Shown here in pieces: positions 53,188 through 62,393 of a DNA stretch of 64,000 bases. Each line of letters starts with the position of its first letter. Position 1 is the first letter of the stretch. The notes below the pieces were generated by a model, which was given only the letters and a program-made list of their open reading frames with translations, had not been told where the DNA came from and searched no databases. Location of the stretch: positions 186,001 to 250,000 of the forward strand of contig CAWATZ010000004.1 in assembly GCA_963784995.1 (NCBI GenBank), given 5' to 3'. The position numbers were made by a program, and so were the translations under genes. The stretch comes from CAWATZ01 sp963784995 (lineage in GTDB: Bacteria; Planctomycetota; Planctomycetia; Gemmatales; Gemmataceae).

Positions 53188-54466
53188 CGACGGCAGCCGG
53201 CTCTGGCTGGACGGCAAACGACTGATTGACCAGCGGGCTGAGGGCACGCACCAGGTCGAGGTCGAACTGTCCGGGAAACCCCAGGCGTTGCGGATTGAGT
53301 ACTGCGAGGGGTTCGGTGGGGCCTTCGTTCACTTCCACTGGGCGCGGCAGGGCGGCTTTGCCATGCAGCCGGTGCCGACGAAGTGTCTGTTCCACGACCT
53401 CGGCACGGCGGAGAAAACAGACCTGTATGCCCTCCAGATTGGCCTGGCTTACCGTGCCTGGCAACAGGGGAACGTGGACGAGGCGCGGGCCCTGCTGGAA
53501 GAGTGTCGTCCGGATCGGCGCGGCTTGGAGTTCGATTACGTACGGAAGCTCTGCAAGACGACACTCTCCCTCAAGGGGCACACACACTGGGTCTTCGCTG
53601 TGGCGTTCAGCCCTGACGGCAAACGCATCGTCAGCGGCAGCGGGGACAACACGGTCAAGGTCTGGGATGCGGACAAGGGCAGCGAGACTCTTTCCCTCAA
53701 GGGACACACTCGCTACGTCACCTCCGTTGGTTTCAGCCCCGACGGCAAACGCATCGTCAGCGCTGCCGCTGACCAGACGGTCAAGGTCTGGGACGCCGGG
53801 ACGGGTCGTGGGACCTTCACTCTCACGGGGCACACGGGCGCGGTCACGTCCGTGGCCTTCAGCCCCGATGGCAAACGCATCGTCAGTGGAGGCAATGAGA
53901 TCAAGGTCTGGGATGCCGAGACGGGTCGTGAAACCTTGACGCTCAAAGGGCACAGTGACGGGCTCACTGCCGTGGCGTTCAGCCCCGATGGCAAACGCAT
54001 CGTCAGCAGTAGCCGGGACCAGACGGTCAAGGTCTGGGATGCCGCCAAGGGCAATGAAATCTTCACTTGCAAGGGGCACAAAGGCCGGGTCTGGTCTGTG
54101 GCCTTCAGCCCGGATGGCAAACGCATCACCAGCGGTGGCGAAGACAGGACGGTCAGGGTCTGGGATGCCGACACGGGGCGTGAAATCCGCACTCTCCAGG
54201 GGCACACACGCGAGGTCGGTCCCGTGGCGTTCAGCCCGGATGGCAAACGGATCGTCTCCGGCAGCACCGACAAAACGATCAAGGTCTGGGATGCCGACAA
54301 GGGCACTGAAATCTTGACGCTCCAGGGGCACACAGATCTGGTCGCTTCCGTGGCAGTCAGCCCCGATGGCAAACGGATCGTCAGCGCCAGTTTCGACAAG
54401 ACGGTGAAGGTCTGGGATGCCCAGACGGGTATCGAAACCTTGCCTCTCCAGGGGCCATTCCCATGA
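53168..54466 (+). CDS. PA14 end and second WD40 propeller of the giant kinase (continued)
   Basis: This frame continues the PA14 domain (VLKLESDDGSRLWLDGKRLI, VEVELSGKPQALRIEYCEG) and then has seven very regular WD40 units of about 42 residues (126 bases). Examples are LSLKGHTHWVFAVAFSPDGK with RIVSGSGDNTVKVWDA, and so on through FDKTVKVWDAQTGIETLPLQ. The near-identity of SPDGKRIVS and TVKVWDA segments shows recent tandem amplification or gene conversion. On its own it would lack a promoter and signal; it is most simply the second part of the kinase at 49405 displaced by one base. It would be extracytoplasmic, after the kinase membrane helix, and may be the sensing part. Confidence 0.85.
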   Translation: MLKLESDDGSRLWLDGKRLIDQRAEGTHQVEVELSGKPQALRIEYCEGFGGAFVHFHWARQGGFAMQPVPTKCLFHDLGTAEKTDLYALQIGLAYRAWQQGNVDEARALLEECRPDRRGLEFDYVRKLCKTTLSLKGHTHWVFAVAFSPDGKRIVSGSGDNTVKVWDADKGSETLSLKGHTRYVTSVGFSPDGKRIVSAAADQTVKVWDAGTGRGTFTLTGHTGAVTSVAFSPDGKRIVSGGNEIKVWDAETGRETLTLKGHSDGLTAVAFSPDGKRIVSSSRDQTVKVWDAAKGNEIFTCKGHKGRVWSVAFSPDGKRITSGGEDRTVRVWDADTGREIRTLQGHTREVGPVAFSPDGKRIVSGSTDKTIKVWDADKGTEILTLQGHTDLVASVAVSPDGKRIVSASFDKTVKVWDAQTGIETLPLQGPFP

Positions 54467-54591
54467 TACCCTCTTGCCAGGATACCGTCAGCCTTGCTCT
54501 GGGCGGCCAGCCCCGTGCTGGACAGGACCAGGGTGAAGAAGCCCCTCAGCAGAAACCGTGACTGCTGGCGGCTGGCAGCGATTCCGGCGAG

Positions 54592-55476
54592 GTGAGCGTG
54601 CTGAGTGTGCCGGGCTGTAAGGTGCTCGCGGACGGAAAGCGACACGAGCAGCGGGTCGAGGCGCTGGCCTGGTCAGGGGACTTGCTGGCCAGTGGCTCGC
54701 TTGACCGAACGGTGAAGCTGTGGCGCTGCACCCGAGGCCAGCTGCGGGAAATTCTGACGCTCCGCCAGCCCGGTCCGGTGCGCTGGTTGGCCTTCCATCC
54801 CGACGGGACCCGGCTGTTCGTGCTGCTGGAGCGGGAAGGGGCCGTGCGCGTCTGGCACCTGGACCAGTTGGTTGTCCGCTTGAAGGCGATGCACCTGGGC
54901 GCAGACCTGGAGCCGAGGTCGCCGGCGCCGCTTCCCCCGGCCGCTCCCTCTCCGCCGCCTCCGAGCCCGGTAGTCGAAGCGCCGCGCGGCCCCAACGGGC
55001 TCAAAACCGAGCTGTTCCGGGACATGGACTGGCGGCACTGCGTCAAGGTCCGCCATGACGCCCTGGTGGACTGGAACTGGAAACAGGGCTCTCCGGACCC
55101 GCTGCTCCCGGCCGATTTTTTCTCGATCCGCTGGACCGGCTGGCTGAAAGCGCCCCGTCCGGGCCGCTACGTGCTGAAGCTGGAGAGTGACGACGGCAGC
55201 CGGCTCTGGCTGGACGGCAATCGACTGATTGACCAGCGGGCTGAGGGCACGCACCAGGTCGAGGTCGAACTGTCCGGAAAACCCCAGGCGTTGCGGATTG
55301 AGTACTGCGAGGGGTTCGGTGGGGCCTTCGTTCACTTCCACTGGGCGCGGCAGGGCGGCTTTGCCATGCAGCCGGTGCCGACGGAGTGTCTGTTCCATGA
55401 CCGTGCCGTCGCCGAGAAGGCCGGAGGGGACGCGGCCCCGGGCCGGAATGGGGAAACTCCGATACCGAGACCGTGA
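54592..55476 (+). CDS. Truncated duplicate of the kinase's WD40-PA14 region
   Basis: The chain VEALAWSGDLLASGSLDRTV to LKAMHLGADLEPRS, GLKTELFRDMDWRHCVKV and GRYVLKLESDDGSRLWLDG repeats the segment at about 52560-53400 of the giant kinase. It lacks the kinase domain and membrane helix and ends in an unrelated tail (GGDAAPGRNGETPIPRP). DNA identity rises sharply to near 100% over the last 300 bases (53090-53395 versus 55080-55400), showing gene conversion. It is a fragment without obvious start signal (GTG 54592 taken) and may be non-functional. It gives the uninterrupted reading (AAA) at the point where the kinase copy has AAAA. Confidence 0.75.
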   Translation: MSVLSVPGCKVLADGKRHEQRVEALAWSGDLLASGSLDRTVKLWRCTRGQLREILTLRQPGPVRWLAFHPDGTRLFVLLEREGAVRVWHLDQLVVRLKAMHLGADLEPRSPAPLPPAAPSPPPPSPVVEAPRGPNGLKTELFRDMDWRHCVKVRHDALVDWNWKQGSPDPLLPADFFSIRWTGWLKAPRPGRYVLKLESDDGSRLWLDGNRLIDQRAEGTHQVEVELSGKPQALRIEYCEGFGGAFVHFHWARQGGFAMQPVPTECLFHDRAVAEKAGGDAAPGRNGETPIPRP

Positions 55477-55665
55477 GCCATTTCCCTTTGCATTCTCGTC
55501 CGAGCCCTGCTTTTCCGAGAAGCAGGGCGCTCCACTTCTTCCTGGGTTCGGGCACTTTTTTTCGCAAGATCGAACTTTTGTTGACAGACTTGCACTTCTC
55601 ATGCGTAGGTCTTTGTTGACGGGGCCGCGGAGCTGGAGCATGATGAGGCGGCCTTTGAAGCGCTG

Positions 55666-56526
55666 GTGCTGCGGCACGGCCCCCTGGTTCTGGGAGTTTG
55701 CCGTCGCGTGCTGAAGCAGGCCGACGAGGCCGAGGATTGCTTCCAGGCGGTTTTTCTGGTCTTGTTGAGGAAAGCGGCAACGATTGATCCGACCAAACAG
55801 CTCGCCAACTGGCTTTATGGTGTTGCGTACAGGACTGCCTTGAAGGCAAGGGCCCTGAGCAGCAAGCGGAGAAGTCGCGAAAAGCAGGTGATGCACGTGC
55901 CCGAGCCCACGACCATGCCGGACGATTCCGCGGAACTGCTGCAGCTTCTCGACCAGGAATTGAGCCGCCTGCCCGAGAAATACCGGGTCCCCATCCTGCT
56001 TTGTGAGCTGCCGGGGAAAAGTTACAAGGAAGCAGCGGATAGTCTCGGCATCTCACCCGGGGCGCTGTCGGTTCGGCTGGTCAGGGCCAGGGGGATGCTC
56101 GCCAAACGCCTGGCCCGGCATGGTCTGGCCGTATCGATTGGTTTACTGTCCCTGATCCTAATCGAGAGCGCCGCCCGGATGTCTGCGCCTCTGCTTGCTG
56201 CGACCGTCCAGCTTGCTCACTGCTGGGCGACAGGGCAGGTTGCAGCAGCCGGAATGGTGCCGGCCCAGGTCGAAGCCCTGGCCGAAGGAATGCTCAAAAC
56301 GATGCTGCTGAAAAAGCTCACAAAGGGAATGACAGCGTTACTCGTGCTGAGCGTGAGCGCTGTGGGTTGGGTGGTCGCAAATCAGCCCTCGGCCGCGCCA
56401 CTGCCGCCAATCGATCCAGCCAGGACCCAGGAAACTCGAGTCGCTGAAGTGGTATCCAGAAACCAACCGCATGGGGAAGTTCTCGGTCTTATTCCAAGAA
56501 GTCGATTCCGTGGAGACGCTTTCTGA
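55666..56526 (+). CDS. ECF-type sigma factor with C-terminal membrane helix (start disturbed)
   Basis: 286 aa from GTG 55666, containing sigma region 2 (LVLGVCRRVLKQADEAEDCF, AVFLVLLRKAATIDP, LANWLYGVAYRTALKARA) and region 4 (ELSRLPEKYRVPILLCELPG, YKEAADSLGISPGALSVRLV). It ends in an extended C-terminus with a hydrophobic helix near GMTALLVLSVSAVGWVVA. Sigma factors of this long form are common in Gemmata. The conserved residues EHDEAAFEAL are in-frame upstream, but a stop at 55606 and lack of ATG indicate a damaged 5' end, perhaps a frameshift near 55611. The C-terminal helix could tether it to the membrane. Confidence 0.8.
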   Translation: MLRHGPLVLGVCRRVLKQADEAEDCFQAVFLVLLRKAATIDPTKQLANWLYGVAYRTALKARALSSKRRSREKQVMHVPEPTTMPDDSAELLQLLDQELSRLPEKYRVPILLCELPGKSYKEAADSLGISPGALSVRLVRARGMLAKRLARHGLAVSIGLLSLILIESAARMSAPLLAATVQLAHCWATGQVAAAGMVPAQVEALAEGMLKTMLLKKLTKGMTALLVLSVSAVGWVVANQPSAAPLPPIDPARTQETRVAEVVSRNQPHGEVLGLIPRSRFRGDAF

Positions 56527-56655
56527 ACAGGGGACTGGCTTGGCGCCTTGGCCCCAGGCTTTGGGGAGAGCGTATGTCTAACTTGATCGCTTATTCGTTG
56601 GCAAACGCTTGAACTTTCCGTGGCTTTTACCACCAGACCGGAGACTTGCTCCGTG

Positions 56656-57036
56656 ATGCTCAACATTGCGCATTCTTCTCCAAAGCATCAATCGAACGGT
56701 TCACCCAGTGTACCGGGAGAGCCGCTTGCAATTGTCGGCATCGGCTGCCGGTTTCCCGGAGGTGCCGACAGTCCCGAGGCGTTCTGGCGGCTCCTGAACG
56801 CGGGAGTCGATGCCATTACCGAGATTCCGCCGGAGCGGTGGAACTGGCAGGCGTTCGCCGACCCGGACCCGAAGAAACCCGGATCGATTTACAGCCGCTG
56901 GGGCGGCTTTCTGTCCCAGATTGATCGGTTCGACGCGGCTTTCTTCGGGATTTCTCCTCGCGAGGCCGCCGTCATGGACCCCCAGCAGCGCTTCTCCTCG
57001 AGGTGGCCTGGGAGGCGCTCGAGGATGGCGGACTGA
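56656..57036 (+). CDS. Type I polyketide synthase, N-terminal ketosynthase part
   Basis: The frame from ATG 56656 has GEPLAIVGIGCRFPGGADSP, EAFWRLLNAGVDAITEIPPE and DRFDAAFFGISPREAAVMDP, the N-terminal signature of modular ketosynthases. After QQR near 56990 one base seems missing (cgcttctcctcgag where cgccttctcctcgag is expected), and LLLEVAWEALEDGGL continues in the next phase. It is therefore the start of the synthase that continues at 57003. GTG 56620 is another possible start. No ribosome binding site is clear. Confidence 0.82.
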   Translation: MLNIAHSSPKHQSNGSPSVPGEPLAIVGIGCRFPGGADSPEAFWRLLNAGVDAITEIPPERWNWQAFADPDPKKPGSIYSRWGGFLSQIDRFDAAFFGISPREAAVMDPQQRFSSRWPGRRSRMAD

Positions 57037-60000
57037 GGGCCGAGCAACTGGACGGCTCGCCCACGGGCGTGTTTGTCGGCATCTCCTCGCGCAATTACGG
57101 GGACATCCAGACACAGGCGAGCGAACGCCGAACCAGCAACGCTTACATCGCGCTGGGCAACACCTTTTGTATCGCGGCCAATCGCATCTCGTACGCGCTC
57201 AACCTGCGTGGCCCCAGCTTTGCTGTGGACACCGCCTGCTCGTCCTCGCTGGTAGCCATGCACCTGGCCTGCGAGAGCCTGTGGCGGGGAGAGTCGGTCC
57301 TGGCGCTGGTCGGTGGGGTCAACCTCATCGCCCGGCCGGAGCCGTACATCAATTTCTGTAACGCCTCGATGCTTTCGCCCGATGGCCGATGCCGCAGTTT
57401 CGACGCTCAGGCCAACGGCTACGTGCGGGCGGAAGGGGCCGGGGTCGTCGTCCTCAAGCCGCTGGCGCAGGCCCTCCGGGACGGCAACTCAATTTACGCG
57501 CTGGTTCTCAGCAGCGCCATCAACCAGGATGGGCATACCCCCGGCATTACCGTACCCAGCGGCGAAGCCCAGGAAGCCCTGTTGCGGGAGGCGTACGGCC
57601 GGGCGGGCATTGCCCCGGCCCAGGTCCAGTACGTCGAAGCGCACGGAACAGGCACGCCTGTCGGCGACCCGATTGAGGCCGAGGCGATCGGAAGGGTCGT
57701 GGGGCCAGGCCGCCCGCCCGGCGATTATTGCTTGATCGGTTCAGTCAAGTCCAACATTGGCCATCTGGAAGCCGGGGCGGGCATTGCTGGCGTCATCAAG
57801 GCGGCCCTGGCCCTGACCCATCAGAAGGTGCCCGGCACGCTCCATTTCCAGAACCCTAACCCGAAGATTGATCTGGAACGCCTCTGCTTGCGGGTAACGC
57901 CCCACCCGGAACCCTGGCCGCGAGTCGAGGGACAGCCACGATTCGCCGGGGTCAACTCGTTCGGCTTCGGCGGCACCAACGCCCACGTCGTGCTCGCCGA
58001 AGCCCCGGCCTCTCCTGGTCCCAGGACGCGGTCGGAACCGGCCGGTCCGGCCCAGCTGATCCCGATCTCAGCCCGAAGTCCCGAGGCACTGCGGACACTG
58101 ACCGAGCGTTACCGGGACCAACTCGCCGCGGACCAACCGGAGGAACTGCGGGACCTGGCCTACACCGCGGCCGTCCATCGCAGTCACCATCCTGTCCGCC
58201 TGGCGGTTGTTGCCGAGAACAGGCAACAGCTGGTCGAGCGGCTGGAGGCGATCGCGAAGGGAGAAGATTGTGCGGGTGTGACGACCGGCCGGCTGTTGGC
58301 GGACGCCAGGCCCAGGCTGGCCTTCGTCTTCACCGGGATGGGGCCGCAGTGGTGGGCGATGGGTCGCCAATTGCTCGAAGAGGAGCCCATCTTCCGCGCT
58401 GCCCTGGTCGAATGCGACGCCCTGTTCCACTCCTGCGCCGGCTGGTCGCTGCTGGAGGAATTGACCGCCGCGGAAGCGCAGTCGCGCATTCAGGAAACCG
58501 AGGTGGCCCAGCCCGCGATTTTCGCCCTTCAGGTCGGTCTGACGGCCCTGTGGCGTTCCTGGGGCGTCGAGCCGGAGTCGGTTGTCGGGCACAGCGTCGG
58601 CGAGGCGGCAGCGGCCTGCGTCGCCGGGGCTTTGAGCCTGCCCGATGCGGTTCGGGTGATCTTCAACCGGAGCCGACTGCAGCACACCGTGCGGGGACAG
58701 GGCGGCATGCTGGCGGTTGGTCTGCCGGTGGAGGAAATCGGCTCCCTGCTCGACCGGCATCGGGGCCAGGTGGACGTTGCCGCGGTCAACAGTCCCCGCG
58801 CGATCACCCTGTCCGGCAGCGTGGAAGCTCTCAGCGCCATTGCCCGCGCTCTGGAGCCGAGCGGAGTGTTTTGCCGGCCGCTTCAGGTGGAAGTCCCCTA
58901 CCACGGCCCGCAGATGGAACCGCTGAAGGCGCCCTTCCTCCAGGCCCTGGCAGGAATGAAGTCCGTTCACCCGCTGACCCCCCTGGTTTCGACGGTGACC
59001 GGCGCGGACGTGAATGGGACATGCCTGGACGGCAACTACTGGTTCCGCAACCTGCGCGAGCCGGTTTACTTCGCCCGAGCGGTGCAAGGGTTGCTGGCTT
59101 GCGGGCTGAACACCTTCCTGGAAATTGGCCCGCACCCGGTCCTGGCTGACTCGATCCGGGACTGTGCCGCGGCCGCCGGCAAGGCGGTGACCGTGCTCGC
59201 CTCCCTGCGGCGCAAAATGCCGGAACGGGCAACGCTGCTCGAGGCGCTGGGCCGGCTCTACGTGCAGGGCTACCCGGTCCCCTGGTCGCGTGTCTATTCC
59301 GGCGGCCGGCTGGTGAAAGTGCCTCGCTATCCCTGGCAGCGGGAACGCTTCTGGAAGGAATCGGAAGCCGCCCGCCAGGTCCGCCTCGGCATCTCGGCAG
59401 CGGCCACGAGCGGAATCCTGGGACAGGCTGCTCACCCGCTGCTCGGCCAACCGGTGCATTCGGCACATGCGGATCGGTTCTGGCACGCCGAGATCGACCT
59501 GCAGCGCGACCATGCCTGGCTGGCGGACCACGTCGTCCAGGGCACGATGGTCTACCCGGCAGCCGCATACGCCGAGATGGCCCTGGCCGCCGCAGCGCTC
59601 CGCTTCGGTCCGGCACCGGTGACGGTGGAAGCGCTGGAGTGCCAAAAACCCCTGTTTCCGACCCCGGGGCAAACGCTGCGTTTGCAGGCGGTCGTCGAAG
59701 GCGGCCAGAACCGCTTCGAGGTGTTCAGCCAGGAGAGCGGGGGCGCCTGGACGCGACACGCGACCGGCCAGCTCCAGCGGGCAGCGACAGCTGCGGCCCC
59801 CGCGCCGGTTTCGCTCGAGGCGATTCGCAACCGCTGCCGGGATGAGTTGACGCACGACGAATGGTACGGGTGGTTTCGCAAGGTGGGACTCGACTACGGC
59901 CCTCTCTTCCGCGGCATTGAACGACTGTGGTGTTCGGCCGAGGAAACCCTGGCTCGGATCAAAGTGCCGGATGACCTGACCAAGAGCCTGGTCCAGTTCC

Positions 60001-62393
60001 ATCTCCATCCGGCCATCCTGGACGCCTGTTTTCAGGCACTCGCCGGCGTTGCCCTCGTGGAGGGCAGGAAGAAGGGCAGGTCCAGCCCCCTGTACCTGCC
60101 CCAGCAAATCGAGCGCCTGCGTCTGTGGGACCGGCTCACTCCGGGCGGTGCGGCCGGGCCCGTGCCGGTGATCCTGTGGAGTCACGTGCGCCTGCGGAAA
60201 CGGGATGAGCGTTCCCTTACCGTCGATATCCAGTTGCTCGAGGATGGCGGGAGAGTGCTGGCCGAGATCCAGGGGCTACGCTGCCAGGCCGTCGCCGGAA
60301 GCGGGCCAGCGGCCGAGACGGGGTCTGGGCTGTACGAGTACCGATGGCAGCTCCAGGCCCTATCTAGCGAAAGCCAGGACAACCCGGTGCCAGGGACCTG
60401 GATCATTTTCGCCGACCAGAAGGGGGTGGGGGACCAGCTGGCCGTCCTCCTCAGGAAGAGCGGTGAATCGGCGGTCCTGATCCGCCCCGGAAAGAGATTC
60501 CAGCAGGGAGCGGACGGGTACAGCATCCGGGCCCTCGAAGAAGCAGACGTGCGCCAGGTGATCGCTGACCTGGCCACCCGGCAACCAGGCCGTTGTGGCA
60601 TCGTCCACCTGTGGAGCCTCAATGCGGCACCAGTCGAGAAGACAACGCCCGCAGGGCTGGAGTCCGCGCAGGCGCTGGGGTCGCTGAGCGTCTTGCAGCT
60701 CGTGCAGGCGTGCGCCGGGACAGAGTGGCTCCTGCCGCCCCGTCTCTGGTTGGTCACCCAGGGTACGCAGGCCGTGGGAGGCACGGCTTCCCTGGCGGTG
60801 GCGCAATCTCCCCTGTGGGGGCTGGGCCGTGTCGTCGTCAACGAACAGCCCCAGCTGCGCTGCACCATGGTGGACCTGGGAGACGGTGGTCCGGCGGAAC
60901 TGCAAGCGCTTTGCGCTGAGGTGCGCGGCGAAGACAGGGAGGACGAGATCGCTCTGCGGCGTGGGGAGCGCTACATCCAGCGACTGTTGCCCGTGACCCC
61001 GGCCAACATCGTCGAGATAGCACGAAAGAAGCCGGCGGCGCTGTCCGGCAAGCGAACCGGCTCGGTGCAATGCTCCTTCCGCCTGCAGGTTTCCACCCCT
61101 GGCCTGCTGGACAGCCTGACCCTGCGCTCCGCCTCACGCCGCCCGCCTGGCCCCGGTGAGGTGGAGATAGAGGTGCGGGCGGCAGGTCTGAATTTCAAGG
61201 ACGTGGTCAAGGCCATGAACGTCCTGAGCGACGCCACCCTGGAGGGGACCCTGGGCGGACGGGAACTTGGCGCGGAGTGTGCCGGCGTGATCACGGCCGT
61301 TGGGCCCGGTGTCCGTGAGTTCCGCAAGGGGGACGAGGTGGTCGCCCTGGCCCGCGCCGCCTTCAGCAGCTTCGTGACGGCCGCTGGCTCGGTCGTGCGC
61401 AAGCCGAAGCGCCTGAGCTTCGAGGAGGCGGCGGCGCTCCCCGTGGTCTTCCTGACCGCACATTATGCTCTCAATCACCTGGGCCAGATAAGCGCGGGGG
61501 AGCGCGTGCTCATTCATGCGGCCAGCGGCGGCGTCGGCCTGGCTGCCGTCCAGCTGGCCCAACGGGCAGGGGCCGAGATTTTCGCGACGGCCGGCAGCCC
61601 GGAGAAACGCGACTTCCTCCGCTCCCTGGAGGTGCCGCACGTCATGGATTCCCGGTCTCTTGACTTCGCCGAGCAGGTCCTGGAACTGACCGCAGGCGAG
61701 GGGGTGGACATCGTCCTCAACTCCTTGACGGGAGAGGCACTCCTGCGAAGCCTCTCCTTGCTGCGGACCTGTGGCCGCTTCATTGAGCTGGGGAAACGCG
61801 ACATCGAAGAGAACAGCAAGCTCGGGCTCCGACCCTTCCAGAAGCACCTGTCGTTCTTTGCCATCGATCTCGACCGGCTCGGGGTCGTCCAGCCGCAGCT
61901 TCTGCGCCGCCTCCTCGGTGAAGTAATGCGCGGTTTCGAGGACCGAACACTCAGACCGCTGCCGTGTCGGGTATTCCCCGTCTCCCAGGCCGCGGAGGCT
62001 TTCCAGCACGTGGCGCGAGCCAGGCACATCGGGAAAGTGGTGCTGTCACTGCAAGACCCCGAAGCCAGGGCCATCCCTTCTACCGAGGATAGCCGCGACC
62101 TTCCGCCAGGATGGCACCTACTTGATCGTCGGCGGGATGGGCGGGTTCGGCCTGGCGACGGCGCAGTGGATGGTCCGCCAGGGGGCGCGGCACCTGGCGC
62201 TGATGGGACGCCGGGGCGCGGCCTCGGCGGAAGCCCAGGAGGCCGTCCGCTCTCTCGAACAGGCTGGAGCGAAGGTCCTGGTCGCCACGGCGGACGTGAC
62301 TCGCGAAGAGCAGCTGGCACGAGTTCTCGCAGGGGTGCGCAAGTCGCTGCCGCCGCTGCGCGGCGTCTTCCACACCGCGATGGTCCTGGATGA
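57003..62393 (+). CDS. Type I polyketide synthase, KS-AT-DH-ER part
   Basis: The KS has the active Cys in VDTACSSSLVAMHLACES and the His motifs EAHGTGTPVGDP and SNIGHLEAGAGI. The AT follows with FVFTGMGPQWWAMGRQLLEE and the serine motif VVGHSVGEAAAA; the specificity region reads VPYHGPQMEP, neither the HAFH of malonyl nor the YASH of methylmalonyl ATs. The DH has DHAWLADHVVQGTMVYPAAA (His) and LHPAILDACFQALAG (Asp). The ER has GRELGAECAGVITAVGPG and LIHAASGGVGLAAVQLAQRA. Near 62090 the phase changes to the KR part. In the unshifted phase the chain runs to 62393 as nonsense. Fully reducing chemistry is expected, giving a saturated chain. Confidence 0.88.
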   Translation: MAWEALEDGGLRAEQLDGSPTGVFVGISSRNYGDIQTQASERRTSNAYIALGNTFCIAANRISYALNLRGPSFAVDTACSSSLVAMHLACESLWRGESVLALVGGVNLIARPEPYINFCNASMLSPDGRCRSFDAQANGYVRAEGAGVVVLKPLAQALRDGNSIYALVLSSAINQDGHTPGITVPSGEAQEALLREAYGRAGIAPAQVQYVEAHGTGTPVGDPIEAEAIGRVVGPGRPPGDYCLIGSVKSNIGHLEAGAGIAGVIKAALALTHQKVPGTLHFQNPNPKIDLERLCLRVTPHPEPWPRVEGQPRFAGVNSFGFGGTNAHVVLAEAPASPGPRTRSEPAGPAQLIPISARSPEALRTLTERYRDQLAADQPEELRDLAYTAAVHRSHHPVRLAVVAENRQQLVERLEAIAKGEDCAGVTTGRLLADARPRLAFVFTGMGPQWWAMGRQLLEEEPIFRAALVECDALFHSCAGWSLLEELTAAEAQSRIQETEVAQPAIFALQVGLTALWRSWGVEPESVVGHSVGEAAAACVAGALSLPDAVRVIFNRSRLQHTVRGQGGMLAVGLPVEEIGSLLDRHRGQVDVAAVNSPRAITLSGSVEALSAIARALEPSGVFCRPLQVEVPYHGPQMEPLKAPFLQALAGMKSVHPLTPLVSTVTGADVNGTCLDGNYWFRNLREPVYFARAVQGLLACGLNTFLEIGPHPVLADSIRDCAAAAGKAVTVLASLRRKMPERATLLEALGRLYVQGYPVPWSRVYSGGRLVKVPRYPWQRERFWKESEAARQVRLGISAAATSGILGQAAHPLLGQPVHSAHADRFWHAEIDLQRDHAWLADHVVQGTMVYPAAAYAEMALAAAALRFGPAPVTVEALECQKPLFPTPGQTLRLQAVVEGGQNRFEVFSQESGGAWTRHATGQLQRAATAAAPAPVSLEAIRNRCRDELTHDEWYGWFRKVGLDYGPLFRGIERLWCSAEETLARIKVPDDLTKSLVQFHLHPAILDACFQALAGVALVEGRKKGRSSPLYLPQQIERLRLWDRLTPGGAAGPVPVILWSHVRLRKRDERSLTVDIQLLEDGGRVLAEIQGLRCQAVAGSGPAAETGSGLYEYRWQLQALSSESQDNPVPGTWIIFADQKGVGDQLAVLLRKSGESAVLIRPGKRFQQGADGYSIRALEEADVRQVIADLATRQPGRCGIVHLWSLNAAPVEKTTPAGLESAQALGSLSVLQLVQACAGTEWLLPPRLWLVTQGTQAVGGTASLAVAQSPLWGLGRVVVNEQPQLRCTMVDLGDGGPAELQALCAEVRGEDREDEIALRRGERYIQRLLPVTPANIVEIARKKPAALSGKRTGSVQCSFRLQVSTPGLLDSLTLRSASRRPPGPGEVEIEVRAAGLNFKDVVKAMNVLSDATLEGTLGGRELGAECAGVITAVGPGVREFRKGDEVVALARAAFSSFVTAAGSVVRKPKRLSFEEAAALPVVFLTAHYALNHLGQISAGERVLIHAASGGVGLAAVQLAQRAGAEIFATAGSPEKRDFLRSLEVPHVMDSRSLDFAEQVLELTAGEGVDIVLNSLTGEALLRSLSLLRTCGRFIELGKRDIEENSKLGLRPFQKHLSFFAIDLDRLGVVQPQLLRRLLGEVMRGFEDRTLRPLPCRVFPVSQAAEAFQHVARARHIGKVVLSLQDPEARAIPSTEDSRDLPPGWHLLDRRRDGRVRPGDGAVDGPPGGAAPGADGTPGRGLGGSPGGRPLSRTGWSEGPGRHGGRDSRRAAGTSSRRGAQVAAAAARRLPHRDGPG

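Noticed and set aside
58068..60185. 705-codon antisense frame in the polyketide synthase
   Set aside because: Shadow of the PKS phase, lacking protein-family signatures.
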